A DNA stretch of 64,000 bases from Coptis chinensis (GCA_015680905.1 CM027381.1:86453501-86517500); one strand, 5' to 3'; shown: positions 1-15,023, counted from the first letter of the stretch. Notes: a model not told the origin generated them from the sequence alone. Made by a program: numbers and translations.

Positions 1-1640
1 GTTAGCTTCTCTATTACATTCTTTGTTTAACCAATATAATTTAACTATCACTGAAAGATAGTTTTCATAATATTCTTTCATAGTGATCTTGAGCCTGTTA
101 TAGACCTCTTCAGAATCCCACGTAAGGGTGCTTTCTCCTGCTGCCGTAGTCTTCATGAGCCTTTGATTGTCTCATAGTATCACAATGTTCAGAATCTGTA
201 GTTTCTGTGCCAGTATTATCGCAAGTTCTACACCTCTGCATTTTGCTTGCATGACATTTTAACATTTAAAATTGTTGTATATTGCTCCAATTAGCTCCCC
301 ATCTTGTCCTTTACATATTGTTACTGCAACTCCTCTTCCCGTGTCTTTCTCATATAAGCACCATCACCATAGATCCTGTGCCAATTCTCATGTTAATTTC
401 ATTTGTTCAGCTCTTGTAAACTCAAACATAGTATTTGATATCTCAGTCTTCCTGTGAGTGTCTGAATCCTTCTTATATGCTTCAGTAACTTACTTTGTGT
501 GTGTGAGTGTACACATGCTTGTAAATGTCCTGAATCCTTGTTTCTTTTCTTTGAAACTTAACTTTGTTTCTGCAAGCCCATATTTCTGATAGCAGACAAA
601 TTGCATATGTTTTTGCATATTTACCTTCAGAGTCTTGTTTCTGCATACCCTAATTTAATTTAGAAGTGAATCGAGTGCAATTCTGTCATATTTATCTTTA
701 TTGTGCATCATTCTTTGGCCAAGTATAGATCCCATCCACAATCTTCTAGATCATTCACAACCAAAAAACACATGGTAATATGTTTCTATCTCTTTCCAGT
801 AAAACACACAACTCACATTTCATTTTTATTTTCTTCTCAATAGAACATCCCCAGTGGCTAAACCTCCCATATACAATTTCCACAAGAATATATAGCTGAG
901 TACTAGAATCAAGTTCTAAACTCCATATATTTTTTTTATAGAGTTATAATTGCATTTTGAGCTTTCTCTTAGTTTCCTTGTGAGCATCTTGTAGGCTAAT
1001 TTTACTGTAAGATTTCCTTGACTATCTCTCCACCAAATAATCTGATCCTGAGTATCTGGCCTCACTGATTTGAGGCTGATGTGTTCCTTGATTGGCATGG
1101 GAAATAATTCTCCCAACTTTTCTTGATTCCAATTTGTGTTGCCATCTGCTACCAAGTCCTTTACATATCCACTCTTGTCCACTGCTGAGAAAGAGAAATC
1201 TGCTTTAACATGGTCTCAGAGTATCACTGATTTGTTGTTTAGTACGATCCAAGGTTCAGTAAAAGTTTTTATGCCATTGCCATTTCCCAATGACCACACT
1301 AAGTTTTCCCTTACAACTTCCAAGCTGTTCTTGACACCTTTCCAGAAATAAGATCTAGGTTCTTTTTTCTGAGTTGTCTTTGTAGCAAAATAGTCCCACT
1401 TGTACAGACTTTTGAATGTTCTTGCCCATACTGACTCAGCATCTTGTATCAATCTCCAGCTATGCTTGGTAAGCATTGCCATGTTCACATCTCTAGCCTT
1501 TCTGAAGTCTAATCCTCCATGCATCTTTGCTCTACGCAGTTTGTCCCAACTAAGAGTGTGCCATGCATTGGAATTTTCACTCCCATTCACAAAAAATCCC
1601 TATTTATTTGATCCAACTTCTCACATGTGTTTACTAGTAT
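1..1640 (-). mobile_element. Truncated L1-like LINE, 3' part (zinc-binding RT region and RNase H)
   Basis: This is the decayed 3' portion of a plant non-LTR retrotransposon read on the minus strand. The segment 1590-1216 encodes the region after the reverse transcriptase, with the typical sequence W-D-K-L-R-R-A-K-M-H-G-G-L-D-F-R and the 'SLGNGNGIKTFTEPW' block. The segment 1182-916 continues into the zf-RVT region (D-Q-I-I-W-W-R-D-S-Q-G). Around 255-1 a degenerate RNase H domain is visible (E-L-A-I-I-L-A-Q...V-I-L-stop-D-N), ending in a W-L-N-K-E-C-N-R-E-A-N motif that runs off the window. Stops and frame changes occur between the blocks, so it is not functional. The 5' part, including endonuclease and RT core, is missing; the copy ends about 200 bp upstream of the WDR5B-like start codon. 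The true 3' end lies outside the window. Confidence 0.8.
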
Positions 1641-1837
1641 GAAAAAATTAAGGCATAGAATAATCTAGACAATGCTTATGTTACTTATGTTACTAGTATG
1701 AAAAGATAAGGTGATAAGGGGTGGGGAAAATATGCCTCAAATGTGAGCTTTGAAATGATTTTATGAAGTTGGGCTCGAATAACTTCATGGAATGGGCCTT
1801 AAATAGAGAGTCCTGAAACAAAAAACAAGAATAGGCA

Positions 1838-4436
<2,599 letters not shown>

Positions 4437-5586
4437 CAACATTGAAGAGAAAGGTCGTCAAGTGCAAAGTTCTAGGGCTTCTTGCTCAGTCCTAGTAGCT
4501 GGTCTTGAGGTTCATCAGGACATTGACAACCATAGCCATGACAACAAGAAATATTAGGCTGCTATCATATCAGGGTGGACATAACACAGATTCACAAGCT
4601 ATTATCTTCTTAAGGGCATTGTTGATTGGTTTGATTTAGTGTAATTCAAACAATATACATCCAAATACAATTGTAAAGATCTCCTTGTTTTTTTTTTGAT
4701 TTTTTTGACAGCTTGGAATCATAAATCCTTTATTGGAAACCTGTATGTATGTTTTTCCAGACTTAACTGATTACTTGCACACCTCGAACCAATTGTATAG
4801 ATGTGCTTGCAAGTTGGTTTCTAGCCTGGACCTCAGTAAGTTTGACCATTAGCGAACCCTAGTATGTTTTCTCTACATTTTGCACCCGATTTAAGTGTGT
4901 TAGGATAATTCTTCAAAGACGTGGATCGGCACGACCAGGGCTGACACTATGCTGTTATATACGTGAATATGGGTGGATGACTGGATGTGCACCAATTTTA
5001 GGCAAACCTGGTGTTTAACCAATTTTGGCTGATGTTTTACATTGTGAAGGAGACGTGCTCTAGCGAAATGTGAAATCCACTATGCTATTTCATGTAGAGA
5101 GGACATTCTGCATTACAAAACATGTAACTGATTCTTAGGTACTGAGGTTGTGAACGGTGCTGAGTTCAGAGATGCTCAGCTAGCATGTTTACCTACTATA
5201 AATGAAAATTGGGCATGTATAGTGAGCTTATTCTGTTGAAATTATGATTTGCCTAAAGTTTTGGGTAGAGTAGAATAACTGCACTAAGGATTTCCCAAGT
5301 ACTTCCAACTAATGGTTGTGCATAGAATTGTATTTTAAGGTTTTATTCAATTTTCATTTCAGGATGAATTTAACGCGTTGAATCCATATTCTCCGAAGGA
5401 TTTTTTTAAAATTTCTTCCTCTTCCTGGTAGTGAACAGTACCTCTATAACATACATGACATACAACTTCCGGATTTCAAGTTAAAGACAAGTATTTGAAT
5501 AGGACTGCATTTGAATTTCATGCTAGATATGAAGTAGTAAAAAACAAGTATTTCTGGAATCCATGTTTCAGTATTTCTGTCAGCCA

Positions 5587-5620
<34 letters not shown>

Positions 5621-5741
5621 AATTGAAAAATACTTACACCTGCAAAATTTTAAATTATAACTAATGCTGATGGTTTTACTTAACCAGAATCAATAAGAGA
5701 GATCAAAATGGCTCATATAAGTAACAGGTTCCTTTGGATCA
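4437..5741. other. Intergenic, convergent 3' flanks; (TA)n microsatellite
   Basis: This stretch lies between the stop codon of the WDR5B-like gene and the stop codon of the convergent DUF6737-like gene. It must hold both 3'UTRs and polyadenylation sites. The only structured element I see is a (TA)n run at 5590-5619. No further coding signal is recognised. Confidence 0.6.
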
Positions 5742-8700
5742 TCAGCTCTTTGTAAAACCAAATGTGTCCTCAACACCACTGTTCACTTGTTTTCTCCGCT
5801 CTGCTATCATATCTGAATATGCCTGCGAAAAGAACAAGGTATAGCTTCACTGTGCAGTATTTAAGCAAAATATAAAGATGAACCAGTTTTAGTTACTTCA
5901 ACTTACAAGCTTGCTGAAGCAAATAAGATTGCATTTCCAGAAACAAAGATTTCACGCAATTGATGAATCTTCTTTTGTTTTTGGTCTTAAACCAAATATC
6001 TATAGCTAAAATAGTTTATAGAAATCACATGGTGAATTTAATATGAACCAAGCGTAGCTATTCCTCACACGTGCTCCTTGCAGATTATTTTTTATATCAC
6101 AGCTCACTGTGTTAGATTAGAGAAAAGCCAAAATCAGAATTACTGCACAACAATTTTATTCAGATATACCAGAGTACTGCACAACAATTTGTTGCACTGT
6201 ACACAGTAACAGTTGTCCCCGAAGAGAGTCCTTAGGACCATCTAATGACTAACATTTTATTTGGAAACTTTTCAAGAACTGTGAAACCCTAAATGTCGAG
6301 CCTCAAGGAATTATTACTCAAAATATTTATCCAAAATCCACACTATATTGCTAATGATATTGGTCTTTTGGTGTTGAAAGGACCAAATGAAAAATTAAAT
6401 GGTCCCTGGATCAGATATCCCGATCTCAGATATTGAAGTGCTTGTCTGTCAACCTTGTACAAGAGAATAGGGTTCTCTATTCTAACACCATAAGGTTTTC
6501 ATGCACTACTAACTACTCTAATCAAGAAAGATTCCATGTGTAAAAAATGTGTAGTAAATCCTGCTACAACAAAAGAGAATGCTATAACAAGTGGATGGAT
6601 CCAAACCTTGGGATATGAATACAAGAATATGTACCACCAGGCGCAAATTACAGTGAGTACAATAGTAGTGACTATGGCAGAGTGCAAGATGATCCAGCTA
6701 AACGCAATCATTAGTACTCCTGTAAGTGTTATTGTCCATGGCTGACACCTAGAACGAAGCACAAAGTGAATTTAATGGAAAGAACACACAAAATGTTTAG
6801 TTTACAAGTTTATATTTTAGTCAATTATGAACATAAACCTTCTATCGTTCTTGACATATGCAGAAACAAAGTGGAGAAGATGCATTTTGGAATATTCTCT
6901 TGGCCCAATCTAAAGATATTTTATACCAGTGTAGTCAAGGCGTTAAAGCGCACCTAAGGCGCAATACCCTCTATGTGCCTTAGGCAAGGTCTTGAAATGG
7001 CATACCGATTGAATTGAGGTAGTAGTAGTAATAAAAAAATAGATATATCAAATAAAAAATAAAATAAATATTAAATATGACATGAATTATCACTGAATTA
7101 CTTAGCCAAACTTTAAAATTAATTTTATGTGATTGTAAACATGAAACCATTGTAGTCATTTAAAAGAAAAATCTTAAGCAATAAGTAAAGAACAAAATAA
7201 AACTCGTATCTCTCAAAACAATCTAGCTCAACTTCAATAAACTAAAATAATGAACCAATCGAATTGAGCCAAATGAGTTCTTTATGAAATAGAACACATG
7301 ATTCAAATTTTAGAATTCCGTAAAACTTCATTTAATTCATCTTTGTGTTTTCTCTCAATCCATCCATACAACTTAACAAAAACTAGTCAAAATTAAATTT
7401 AGAGTGTACTCCAAAATAAAACTTACTAAATTTGTAAAATTTCTTGTACCATACAACAATTGGATTGAGTGTAAATGTGTCACAAATAGCAAAAATTGTA
7501 AAAAAAAATAAAAAAACGGTAAAAGTTACTAAGGCGTGCGCCTTATGCGCCTCACACCTCAACTAAAAGCGCACAAAAGCGTGAAAAGCGCACGCTTCAT
7601 GTTAGTATCCGCGCCTGGGCTGAGGCGAGGCACAAAAAAAGCCTCTCCGCGCCTTGCGCCTTAGGCGCGTGCTTCCTTGCGCCTTGACTACACTGCTTCA
7701 TACTACTCAGTTTCCACGGTAGTATGCATATCATCAATTTTGTCCAACTTAGGTTGGTATACATGTAAACAAGGAACTATTAGTAGCATAGTTTCCATCA
7801 GTGTTTCATTTAGAAGTAGAGGTCAATCATCAACAACTACATTTCACAAACATTGATTATCAAAAGCTATGCCTCAGCCAAGCACCCAAACCAGATGGTT
7901 TAGATATTGCGATGTTGTTATAATTCTGTTGAATGGTCCTTCTCAGGCTTCTCAGCTACCCCAAGTGACACACTCATATATTTATCTGATATTCATGCTA
8001 TACTACCAAGTGCTATCAGCTTTTCTACAGCTCTAGTAAGAATCATGATATCGATTCATGCCATAAAAGATGAAAGATGAATTAGTAATCATGATATCAG
8101 CTTTTATACTTGCATTTAACAGTTGAAAATGAAAGATGAATTAGTAATTGTTAGTACCCTACGCTCTCAACCAATCACTACGGTCCACATGTCCAGTGTC
8201 CAAAGTCTAATCACAGGTCTAACATACGACCTATAATTTAAGTCTACTCCAAGAGCAACAGGTCGCACACAACCTAACACATCAAGGCACACATACAATC
8301 TCTATAAACAGAAATCAATTTGAGCACAATTAAAGCATTCATTAATAGCACAAGGAGTTAAACAGATTATAATGAACATCCATCTCAAGAGCCAAACATA
8401 ACGGACGAGCATCATAAAAGGAAAGGAGAGCAAGAGCTCAAATCATTATTACATAAAGTCTCCACGAGGAAAACGGGAAGACAAACCAAATCAATAAAAG
8501 GAGGATGAATCTAAACATTTGAGGACATTCTCTCCCAGGAGGAAAACCGCCCCAATCAAGTTCAATTTCTATGGAATTACATATGACTTGATTCTGGTTC
8601 GACAAAAGAACTAGATACGTAGGCAACTTGACATAAGAAATCCAGCCCACGAAGTGGTTTTTGGTTTAGCTATCAATACTATCAATCAATCATTTTTGGT

Positions 8701-11700
8701 TATGTAAAGGATAAACGAATCTCTCCCTTTTACATTGGTGTCGTCTGCGGGTCGAAGTTCTTGAGAAAACTACACTTTTCACTTGTTATTCTCAAGCCCA
8801 CGAAGCGCGGTGTTGGCTGTTCCGAAGAGATCAATCAAAAAGCTTGTTTGCCTATGGAGTTGATCAATAAATGAAAGATAAGTTTTTCCTTGATATACAA
8901 ACTCCCTGATTTGTTTAGTTGCATGATCACATGAACAACCGAAGGTTCAGTTCTACTGTTTTGAATTTTCTTGTTTCAATCTGATCAAATATATAATCTC
9001 CAGTTTAGTCTTGAGTCGGTACAATTGCTCGTATTCAATATTCATCAGTCACATGATTGTATGTCATTGGCATCTTACATTGCATACCACAAACGAGCTT
9101 AATTAATTATGGGGTATGGTAGCACCTATGATACCCCCTGATCTGAAGTTGCCTGAAGGCACTCGATCACTACATTTGATGTGGTCATCTCTTAGTCCAA
9201 ATACAATAGGATGAGTGCTGCAGATTTTAAACCATTTCTATTGTTCGTATTACCATTCAACCGACCTGGTCATGCCAAAAGATGGCCATTTGCAACTATT
9301 ATACTGGAACGTTACAACTCAGATTTGGATTCTTTCATTCATCCTTGATCTTGATTATTTCGATCCATCACCAAATTCTACAGTACGTCTTGTATATATC
9401 CTGAAGAAACACTTACAATTTATTCATGACTTTTGATTATTATTAATGTCTTTTCACATGGGGACCGACCTGATCATAGCTAGTTGCCCTTGTTAGTCGA
9501 ACTCTTGCTATTTTGAATATTGCTTATATTAGTGTAACTTCAATTACATTAATGAGCCTCAGCCCCTCGTAAGCGTTACACTAAGCTTTCTATTTCCAAT
9601 TCCTAATATCTAGGATAAGCTATTAATAATTTCTAATGTGTGTTGTCAATTTGAGTCACTTTGACTCAAAGTTTCAATTCTAAACAGACATATACTTACT
9701 TGTACCAACAATTATGGGAAGATTGTTGCTTGGAGTTACTTCGGGATCTTCAGTTCATAAGGTTTCAACCTGATCGAACTAACAACAAACCTTGTGGACA
9801 TGGGCATATCCTACCTAAGCTTTTGGCCAGCTGAAGCAGCAGGTTGCCTATAATACGAAATGGTGATACCTTAACATTGTAGCAGATATACTTCAGTATA
9901 TCAGCTCAATGCAAGTTTCAAGTCTCTACTGAATTAACATTCCCCAGATATTAAGAGTTGATGAATTGAGAGGGTCACAAAATGCATGAGTTGCCTTGGA
10001 GCAAGCTTTGGCGGCATTATCAGTTCGTTAATTCCACTCCAAATTTGGGGCTGTGACAGTTGGGGTCACTTACAATATGACGTGAAGGCCACGACAGCAA
10101 CTGTGGTCACTTACATTAGCATGTTGAACAGATTCATTCTGAGCTAGATCAACTATATAACCTACATTTTCAATGACTAATATTGCCATTTGGCATTTTT
10201 AGTGCCACCTTGCAGTCATCCACATATTGACCCCCTCCTTAATATGCAAATGTTCGACTAAAATTGTCAACCTTGATTATACTACTAATTTCTATATCGA
10301 TCTACAGCTCGACCTACTGCAAGGGTCGATTACACTCCAAACTGGGGGCTAGCCACAACTATCTCCGAACCGGGGCTAGTCATTGCCATCTAAACATGTT
10401 CAATTCAGTTATTATGCTCTATACACCTTCAGACTTGCTACCGTTAGTTTGTACTCACTCTTTGGTGTTAGCACAATTTTTTTTTGTTAAAGGTCAATCA
10501 AGCTCCAAAACTGGGGCTAGCTACACTCACGCCAATTAAAGGCTAACTATCAACCATAGTGACGCTCCCAAAAGGCTAGCTATTAACCAATCAGCTTGAT
10601 GCCCTGCTAAGGATCAAGTTTGATTTGTGAACTACGATCTACAAACTACAATGTTAGATCGTCATCAAAGACGCACGGGAATCGACCATAGTGACGCCCC
10701 CAAAAGGCTAGCTACCAACAATAACTCCCCCAAAAGGGGTACAAATCGACTTAACGCCTATGCAAGGGTTAAGTCTGATTCAACTGTAATTGTCCCTCAA
10801 AGGCTAATTATCAATCTAATCCAATAAAAAAACGCCCCCAAAAAGCGTACAAATCGACTTAATGCCTGTGCAAGGGTTAAGTTTGATTCAACTGTAATTA
10901 CCACTCAGAGGTTAATTATTAGTCAAATTCAATCAAAGGTGCCCCCAAAAGGGCCACAAATCAACTTAGCGCCTACACAAGGGTTAAGTTCGATTCAACT
11001 ATAATTACCACTCAAAGGCTAATTATCAGTCAAATCCAATCTACGAACTACGATCTACGAGCAGGACCTAGCACACAACTCGCAACAAAACTCTAAGCAA
11101 CAAACGACATCCAACTAACAAACACAGAAAATAAGAAAATTCAATTCTCAATAATCTCCATTTCAAACCAAGTAAGTCTAACACGTGGTCTCATTTATTA
11201 TCTTTCTTTACACCACTGTTCTACAAACAGTGATCTAAAGAAAGGGGGCTGTGTTAATACCCTACGCTCTCAACCAATCACTACGGTCCACGTGTCCAGT
11301 GTCCAAAGTCTAATCACAGGTCTAACATACGACCTATAATCTAAGTCTACTCCAAGAGCAACAGGTCGTACCCGCCTAACACATCAAGGCACACATACAA
11401 TCTCTATAAACAGAAATCAATTCGAGCACAATTAAAGCATTTATTAATAGCACAAGGAGTTAAACAGATTTGTAATGAACATCCATCTCAAGAGCCAAAC
11501 ATAACAGACCTGCATCATAAAAGGAAAGGAGAGCAAGAGCTCAGATCATTATTACATAATGTCTCCACGAGGAAAACGGGGAGACAAACCAAATCAATAA
11601 AAGGAGGATGAATCTAAACATCTGAGGACATTCTCTCCCAGGAGGAAAACCGCCCCAATCAAGTTCAATTTCTATGGAACTACGTATGACTTGATTCTGG

Positions 11701-12221
11701 TTCGACAAAAGAACTAGATACGTAGGCAGCTTCACATAAGAAATTCAGTCAATACTATCTATCAATCAATCATGTTTGGTTATGTAAAGGATAAACGAAT
11801 TTCACCCATTTACAGTAATAATAATTAAAAACTCACCAAGATGGTTTATAAAATTAATTAGCATTATAACAACTGAAGTAAGAGGTTTCTACTGAAAATA
11901 AAAGGTACCGAACAAGTTAAAAACTCACCAAGATGGTTTAGTGTCCCAAACAGATTCATACTCAAGAGAAAGTTGGTTCATAAAACCATCCATATCTTCA
12001 ACAACACCATCTTCATCCACATATTTAGAGTCATAAGAGTCCTTTGAATTGCATCGAAGAAGTAGTCTTTTTCTAGGAAAAGTTATTGTTGGGAGCTTAA
12101 CTGAGCTAGTTTTAGAAGACAAAGTGTGATTAAGTAAGTGGGTTTTAGGTGAGGAGTGATGCCTGTTGTGGTTCAGTAGCAGAGAAGAAATGGAGAGTGG
12201 GAGAAACGATAGAGTTCCCAT
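5742..12221 (-). CDS. Chloroplast two-TM membrane protein, DUF6737-like
   Basis: Three minus-strand exons, 12221-11929, 6748-6607 and 5822-5742, splice at consensus sites (CATCTTG|GTGAG...TTCTAG|GTGTCAG; CCCAAG|GTTTGG...TCGCAG|GCATATTC) into a 171-aa protein. Residues 1-~60 are Ser/Leu/His-rich with few acids, like a chloroplast transit peptide. The codon for Trp98 spans intron 1 and creates the block K-P-S-W-C-Q-P-W-T-I-T-L-T-G. Two hydrophobic spans follow (about 103-119 and 123-141), ending WWYIFLYSYPK, and then a hydrophilic tail AYSDMIAERRKQVNSGVEDT. The W-C-Q-P-W-(T/S)-I-x-L-T-G signature resembles small cyanobacterial and plant plastid proteins of the DUF6737 kind; function unknown. 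Intron 1 is 5,180 bp and holds a hAT MITE and a whole LTR element. Joining these distant exons is inference, supported by frame and motif continuity. Confidence 0.72.
6927..7695. mobile_element. hAT-type MITE in intron 1 of the DUF6737-like gene
   Basis: The ends are perfect inverted repeats, CAGTGTAGTCAAGGCG on the left and its complement on the right. They fit the YARNG rule for hAT termini. Flanking 8-mers TTTTATAC (6919-6926) and CTTCATAC (7696-7703) differ only by two C/T changes, as expected for an aged 8-bp target duplication. Subterminal regions are rich in GGCGC/GCGCC motifs (7530-7680). The core is AT-rich and has no ORF, so this is a non-autonomous element. Confidence 0.75.
8149..8734 (+). 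repeat. Left LTR of the 8149-11814 element
   Basis: The LTR starts TGTTAGTACCCTACGCTC and ends TTTACA. It is highly similar to 11252-11814, with scattered substitutions and one ~27-bp length difference. Confidence 0.85.
10742..11040 (+). repeat. ~107-bp tandem repeats inside the LTR element
   Basis: Three units begin at 10742, 10850 and 10957 with CAAATC(G/A)ACTTA. Each contains CAAGGGTTAAG and AACT(G/A)TAATT blocks and a CCCCCAAAA spacer. Shorter related pieces extend back to about 10300 (AAACTGGGGGCTAG, CCCCCAAAAGGCTAGC). No protein is implied; short open frames across the array are by-products of the repetition. Confidence 0.8.
11252..11814 (+). repeat. Right LTR of the 8149-11814 element
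   Basis: The LTR starts TGTTAATACCCTACGCTC directly after a polypurine tract and ends TTTACA before the GTAAT duplication. Confidence 0.85.
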
Positions 12222-12937
12222 TTTTTAACTGCCACAACTGTTTTCGACCGTTAGTTATGTTCTTAGGTGCAATTTGTACTTCTTAGTGTGGAAAAGAACG
12301 TTCAAACTGACGAAACTGCCCCTGCGTAATTCCAAATAATAGGCTATGGCTAATTTCACTCCTATTCATTGTCACCAAAACAGGACACGTTTAAAACGGG
12401 GTACTTGAAAAAAAAAAAAAAAAAACCTTAGTTCTAGTTTGTGCTTTAAACTGAACGTTTCGGATAAAAAAACGGAAAAAAGAAATGTTTAAAAACATAA
12501 GACATAAAAAACGGGTTTAAAAACGGTAAAATAGGTTTATAACGTATAATACGTAAAAGAAACGGTAAAAACTGATGATAAAAAATACGAGTTTGATTTT
12601 TTATAAGATTGGAAAAAAAAAATAGGCACAGAAAATAAAAATAATAATAATACAAATGAAAGAAAATTCAAATACATGAAAGTATCAAATTATCAATTAC
12701 TCATCCAAATACTAGAAGTTTAAGATTCAGTACCAACTACCAAAACACGACCCTAAATAAAATACTACTAATTACCAACCATAATTACATAATCAAGTAC
12801 TACAAATAAGTTAATAACTTTAAAATTTCTAAGTATTAATAGTCAAAAGCAAAATAAAACTGTTTCAATAAGTCAATCTAACTCCCACTCTTCAAAAAGG
12901 TAAATTCCAAAACTCATTTTTCTTCTCACGTTTTCTT
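12222..12937. other. Upstream region of the DUF6737-like gene, AT-rich
   Basis: This is the promoter side of the minus-strand gene starting at 12221. It contains homopolymeric A runs (about 12408-12424) and AT-rich sequence with no coding potential that I recognise. No TATA box can be assigned with certainty. Confidence 0.5.
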
Positions 12938-13381
12938 TAAAAAAAAAAAAAAAAAAAAAAAAATTAGCCCGCATCACTTCTTCCCCAGAGTCGCACCACT
13001 TGTGCTGCACCACACTCCACCGCCGCCTCCTCCCACCAGCACTAGCTTGTTGCTGCCACCGCCACCGTCACCACCAATCCTCCACCGTCACAATCTCTCC
13101 ACCGTTCTAAAACTCGGCGGCCTTGCTGCTGCTGCACCACCATCGTTTCGCCGCACCACCTTGAATCACCTTCCCAACCCCAAACACAAACCCCGACCAC
13201 CTTCTCCCCCAAAACACCCGACCAACATCATCCCCCCACCCAAAAACACTGATCTCCACTGTTCTCAAACCATCAGTCGACTCCTCCACCAATTTCATCC
13301 CTTCCATCACCGGCTGACCAGTTGCAAACACCCACCCCCCACCTTGACCTCACCTTCCCTTCCCCATTCCTTAATTCACGA

Positions 13382-13446
<65 letters not shown>

Positions 13447-13499
13447 AAAAAAAATACAGTGTCAGGCCTTTGGGATCTTCTGGTATTGACTACTGACTT
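12938..13499. repeat. Poly(A), proline-rich low-complexity segment, (A)n(TA)n microsatellite
   Basis: A ~26-nt A run ends near 12963. A C-rich segment follows (13000-13370). It is open on the plus strand as a Pro/Ser/His-rich frame starting at 13002 and is also open on the other strand, which is the usual effect of CCN repeats. It ends in an (A)n(TA)n tract at 13382-13452 that the frame simply reads through as Y-I-Y-I. It may be the remnant of a gene start or part of the 5' flank of the retroelement that follows. I see no domain. Confidence 0.5.
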
Positions 13500-13745
13500 C
13501 TGAAATTATCAAATATTTTGTGGGATGAGTTTTGAGATTTGTTGAACTGTCGACGGGATTTGGTTTCGTCGTTTTGTGATTTGTTGAACTGTGGACGGGA
13601 TTTGGTTTTGCTGTTTTGGGATTTGTTTGATGGGATTTGGTTTTGCCGATTTGGGATTTGTTCGACGGGAGTTGGGATTTGTCGGTTTTGGGTTTTTTTT
13701 GTTCGATTGGATTTTTTGAATCTTCGACGGGATTTGGCTACGAGA
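13500..13745 (+). repeat. Imperfect minisatellite, GGGATTTG-based units
   Basis: The segment repeats GGGATTTGTT(GAACTGT)CGACGGGATTTGG-type units of roughly 30-60 bp about five times. It is read through in frame upstream of the zinc-finger block (…C-R-R-D-L-V…C-G-R-D-L-V…). Whether it belongs to the retroelement's 5' end or to its insertion site is not clear. Confidence 0.6.
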
Positions 13746-14468
13746 GGGAAGAAAAGTCTTGCTCTCTCGGTTGTTTCTTCTAGTTTCATTGCCCCAACAC
13801 CTAAGAAGCGAGTTCACTGTCCTTTTCGGGGTTGTCATGGATGCACCAATGGAGTAAACAATAATGGGTTTACTGTTCCCTATATTTTCACGTATTTCGA
13901 TAATCAACACATGGATTGCCAGTTGAGTATTGACAGGGTACGGGATGAACTTAAGGAGGATCGTGAACTTTTTCTGTCACTAGAGGATTCCTTAAAGTCA
14001 TTAGACAAATGGATTTGTGGCATTTGTCTTTGCATCCACGCATTTGGCATACCATGTCGTCATCCAGATGACACTATACAACCACCTACTTTGTTGGAGA
14101 ATGGGGAACTCGAATGTGCTATTGTGGGCATACCACAACCACCCCTAACCCCAACACTGCAGATCTTACACCCACAACACAGAGGGGTGACGATAATACT
14201 CCTAATTTGCTTGTTGTTGCGTCCTCTCTTGATGAGACATTACTTGACAACGCATTCCATATACCTTTTCGTACTGTGAAAAGTATACCACGCGCGTGTC
14301 GTTTGGCTTTTTCTGGTGCACTAAAATCAGCCCTTTGGGATATCACGGTTGATCCTGGTTCTGTTCTGTCTTGGGTTCGTCTCCTCCTTTTACCGCGTTG
14401 CACTTTACTAGTTTTTCAACCACAGAACCGGCAGGAACGTCGCTCTGGTACTAAGAAAGATCTTCAGC

Positions 14469-15023
14469 TAGGGCTGGTCATCGAGCTACCCGAGTCGAGT
14501 TTTGCTATACTCGAGCTCGACTCGCACATGTAGAAGCTCGACTCGAACTCGCATTCGAGCTTAATATTGAAGCTCAAGCTCGACTCGCCTAGTTATACTA
14601 ATAGCTCGAGCTCGACTCGGCTCGACTCGTTTTACACCGAGCTCAAGTTCGAGGTTCGAACTTCGAAGTTGATTATGCTCGTTTGAACTTCGAACTTCGA
14701 GCTCAAACTTCGAAAAAAATGTATATAAAACATTAAAACTAGTATAAATTGTAAATTATAGTTGGGTATAAAGTATAAAATGTCATTATAAATTATAAAT
14801 TATATATTACGTATGGGCTTATAAAAAGTAGCTCATGAGCTAGTCGGCTTCGATTTCGAGTAGAGCTAACTCGCGAAGCTATCTAGAATGAGCTTCTAGA
14901 ATGAGCTTTAAATTAAGCTCAAGCTCGACTCATACTTTTGTGTCGCGACGAGTTTGAGTCGAGCCTTCGAGCCGAGCGAGCTCGAGTTACTCACAAATAG
15001 CTCGACTTCGATGACCGACCCTA
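14469..15023. mobile_element. hAT-type MITE inserted in the retrotransposon
   Basis: The termini are TAGGGCTGGTCATCGAG and, on the other strand, TAGGGTCGGTCATCGAAG. The interior is built of many AGCTCGA/TCGAGCT motifs and has no ORF. Flanking 8-mers TCTTCAGC and TCTTCGTA share TCTTC. The coding frame on the left (…K-K-D-L) resumes on the right (R-K-Q-I-L-H-A-L), so the insertion split a continuous coding region. Confidence 0.75.

Larger units (their letters stand above)
8149..11814 (+). mobile_element. Complete non-autonomous LTR retrotransposon (LARD/TRIM-like)
   Basis: Two long direct repeats, 8149-8734 and 11252-11814, both begin TGTTA and end TTTACA. The 5-bp duplication GTAAT flanks them at 8144-8148 and 11815-11819. 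Just inside the left LTR is a primer-binding-site-like string (TTGGTGTCGTCTGCGGG, 8735-8751). A polypurine tract (AAAGAAAGGGGG) directly precedes the right LTR, which fixes the orientation as plus. The ~2.5-kb interior has no gag or pol similarity that I recognise. Instead it contains a tandem array at 10742-11040. The left LTR carries an extra ~27-bp block near 8645-8672 that the right one lacks. It sits inside intron 1 of the DUF6737-like gene, in the opposite orientation to that gene. Confidence 0.85.

Noticed and set aside
8438-8650. 70-aa minus-strand ORF repeated at 11541-11735
   Set aside because: The two frames are the same sequence because both lie in the LTRs; this does not show a conserved gene.
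10264-10827. Two short plus-strand ORFs
   Set aside because: Both lie in the tandem-repeat interior of the non-autonomous LTR element and encode no recognisable protein.
13002-13496. 164-aa proline-rich open frame
   Set aside because: It is built from CCN repeats and reads through an (A)n(TA)n microsatellite. The complementary strand is also open and no domain is present, so I treat it as low-complexity DNA.
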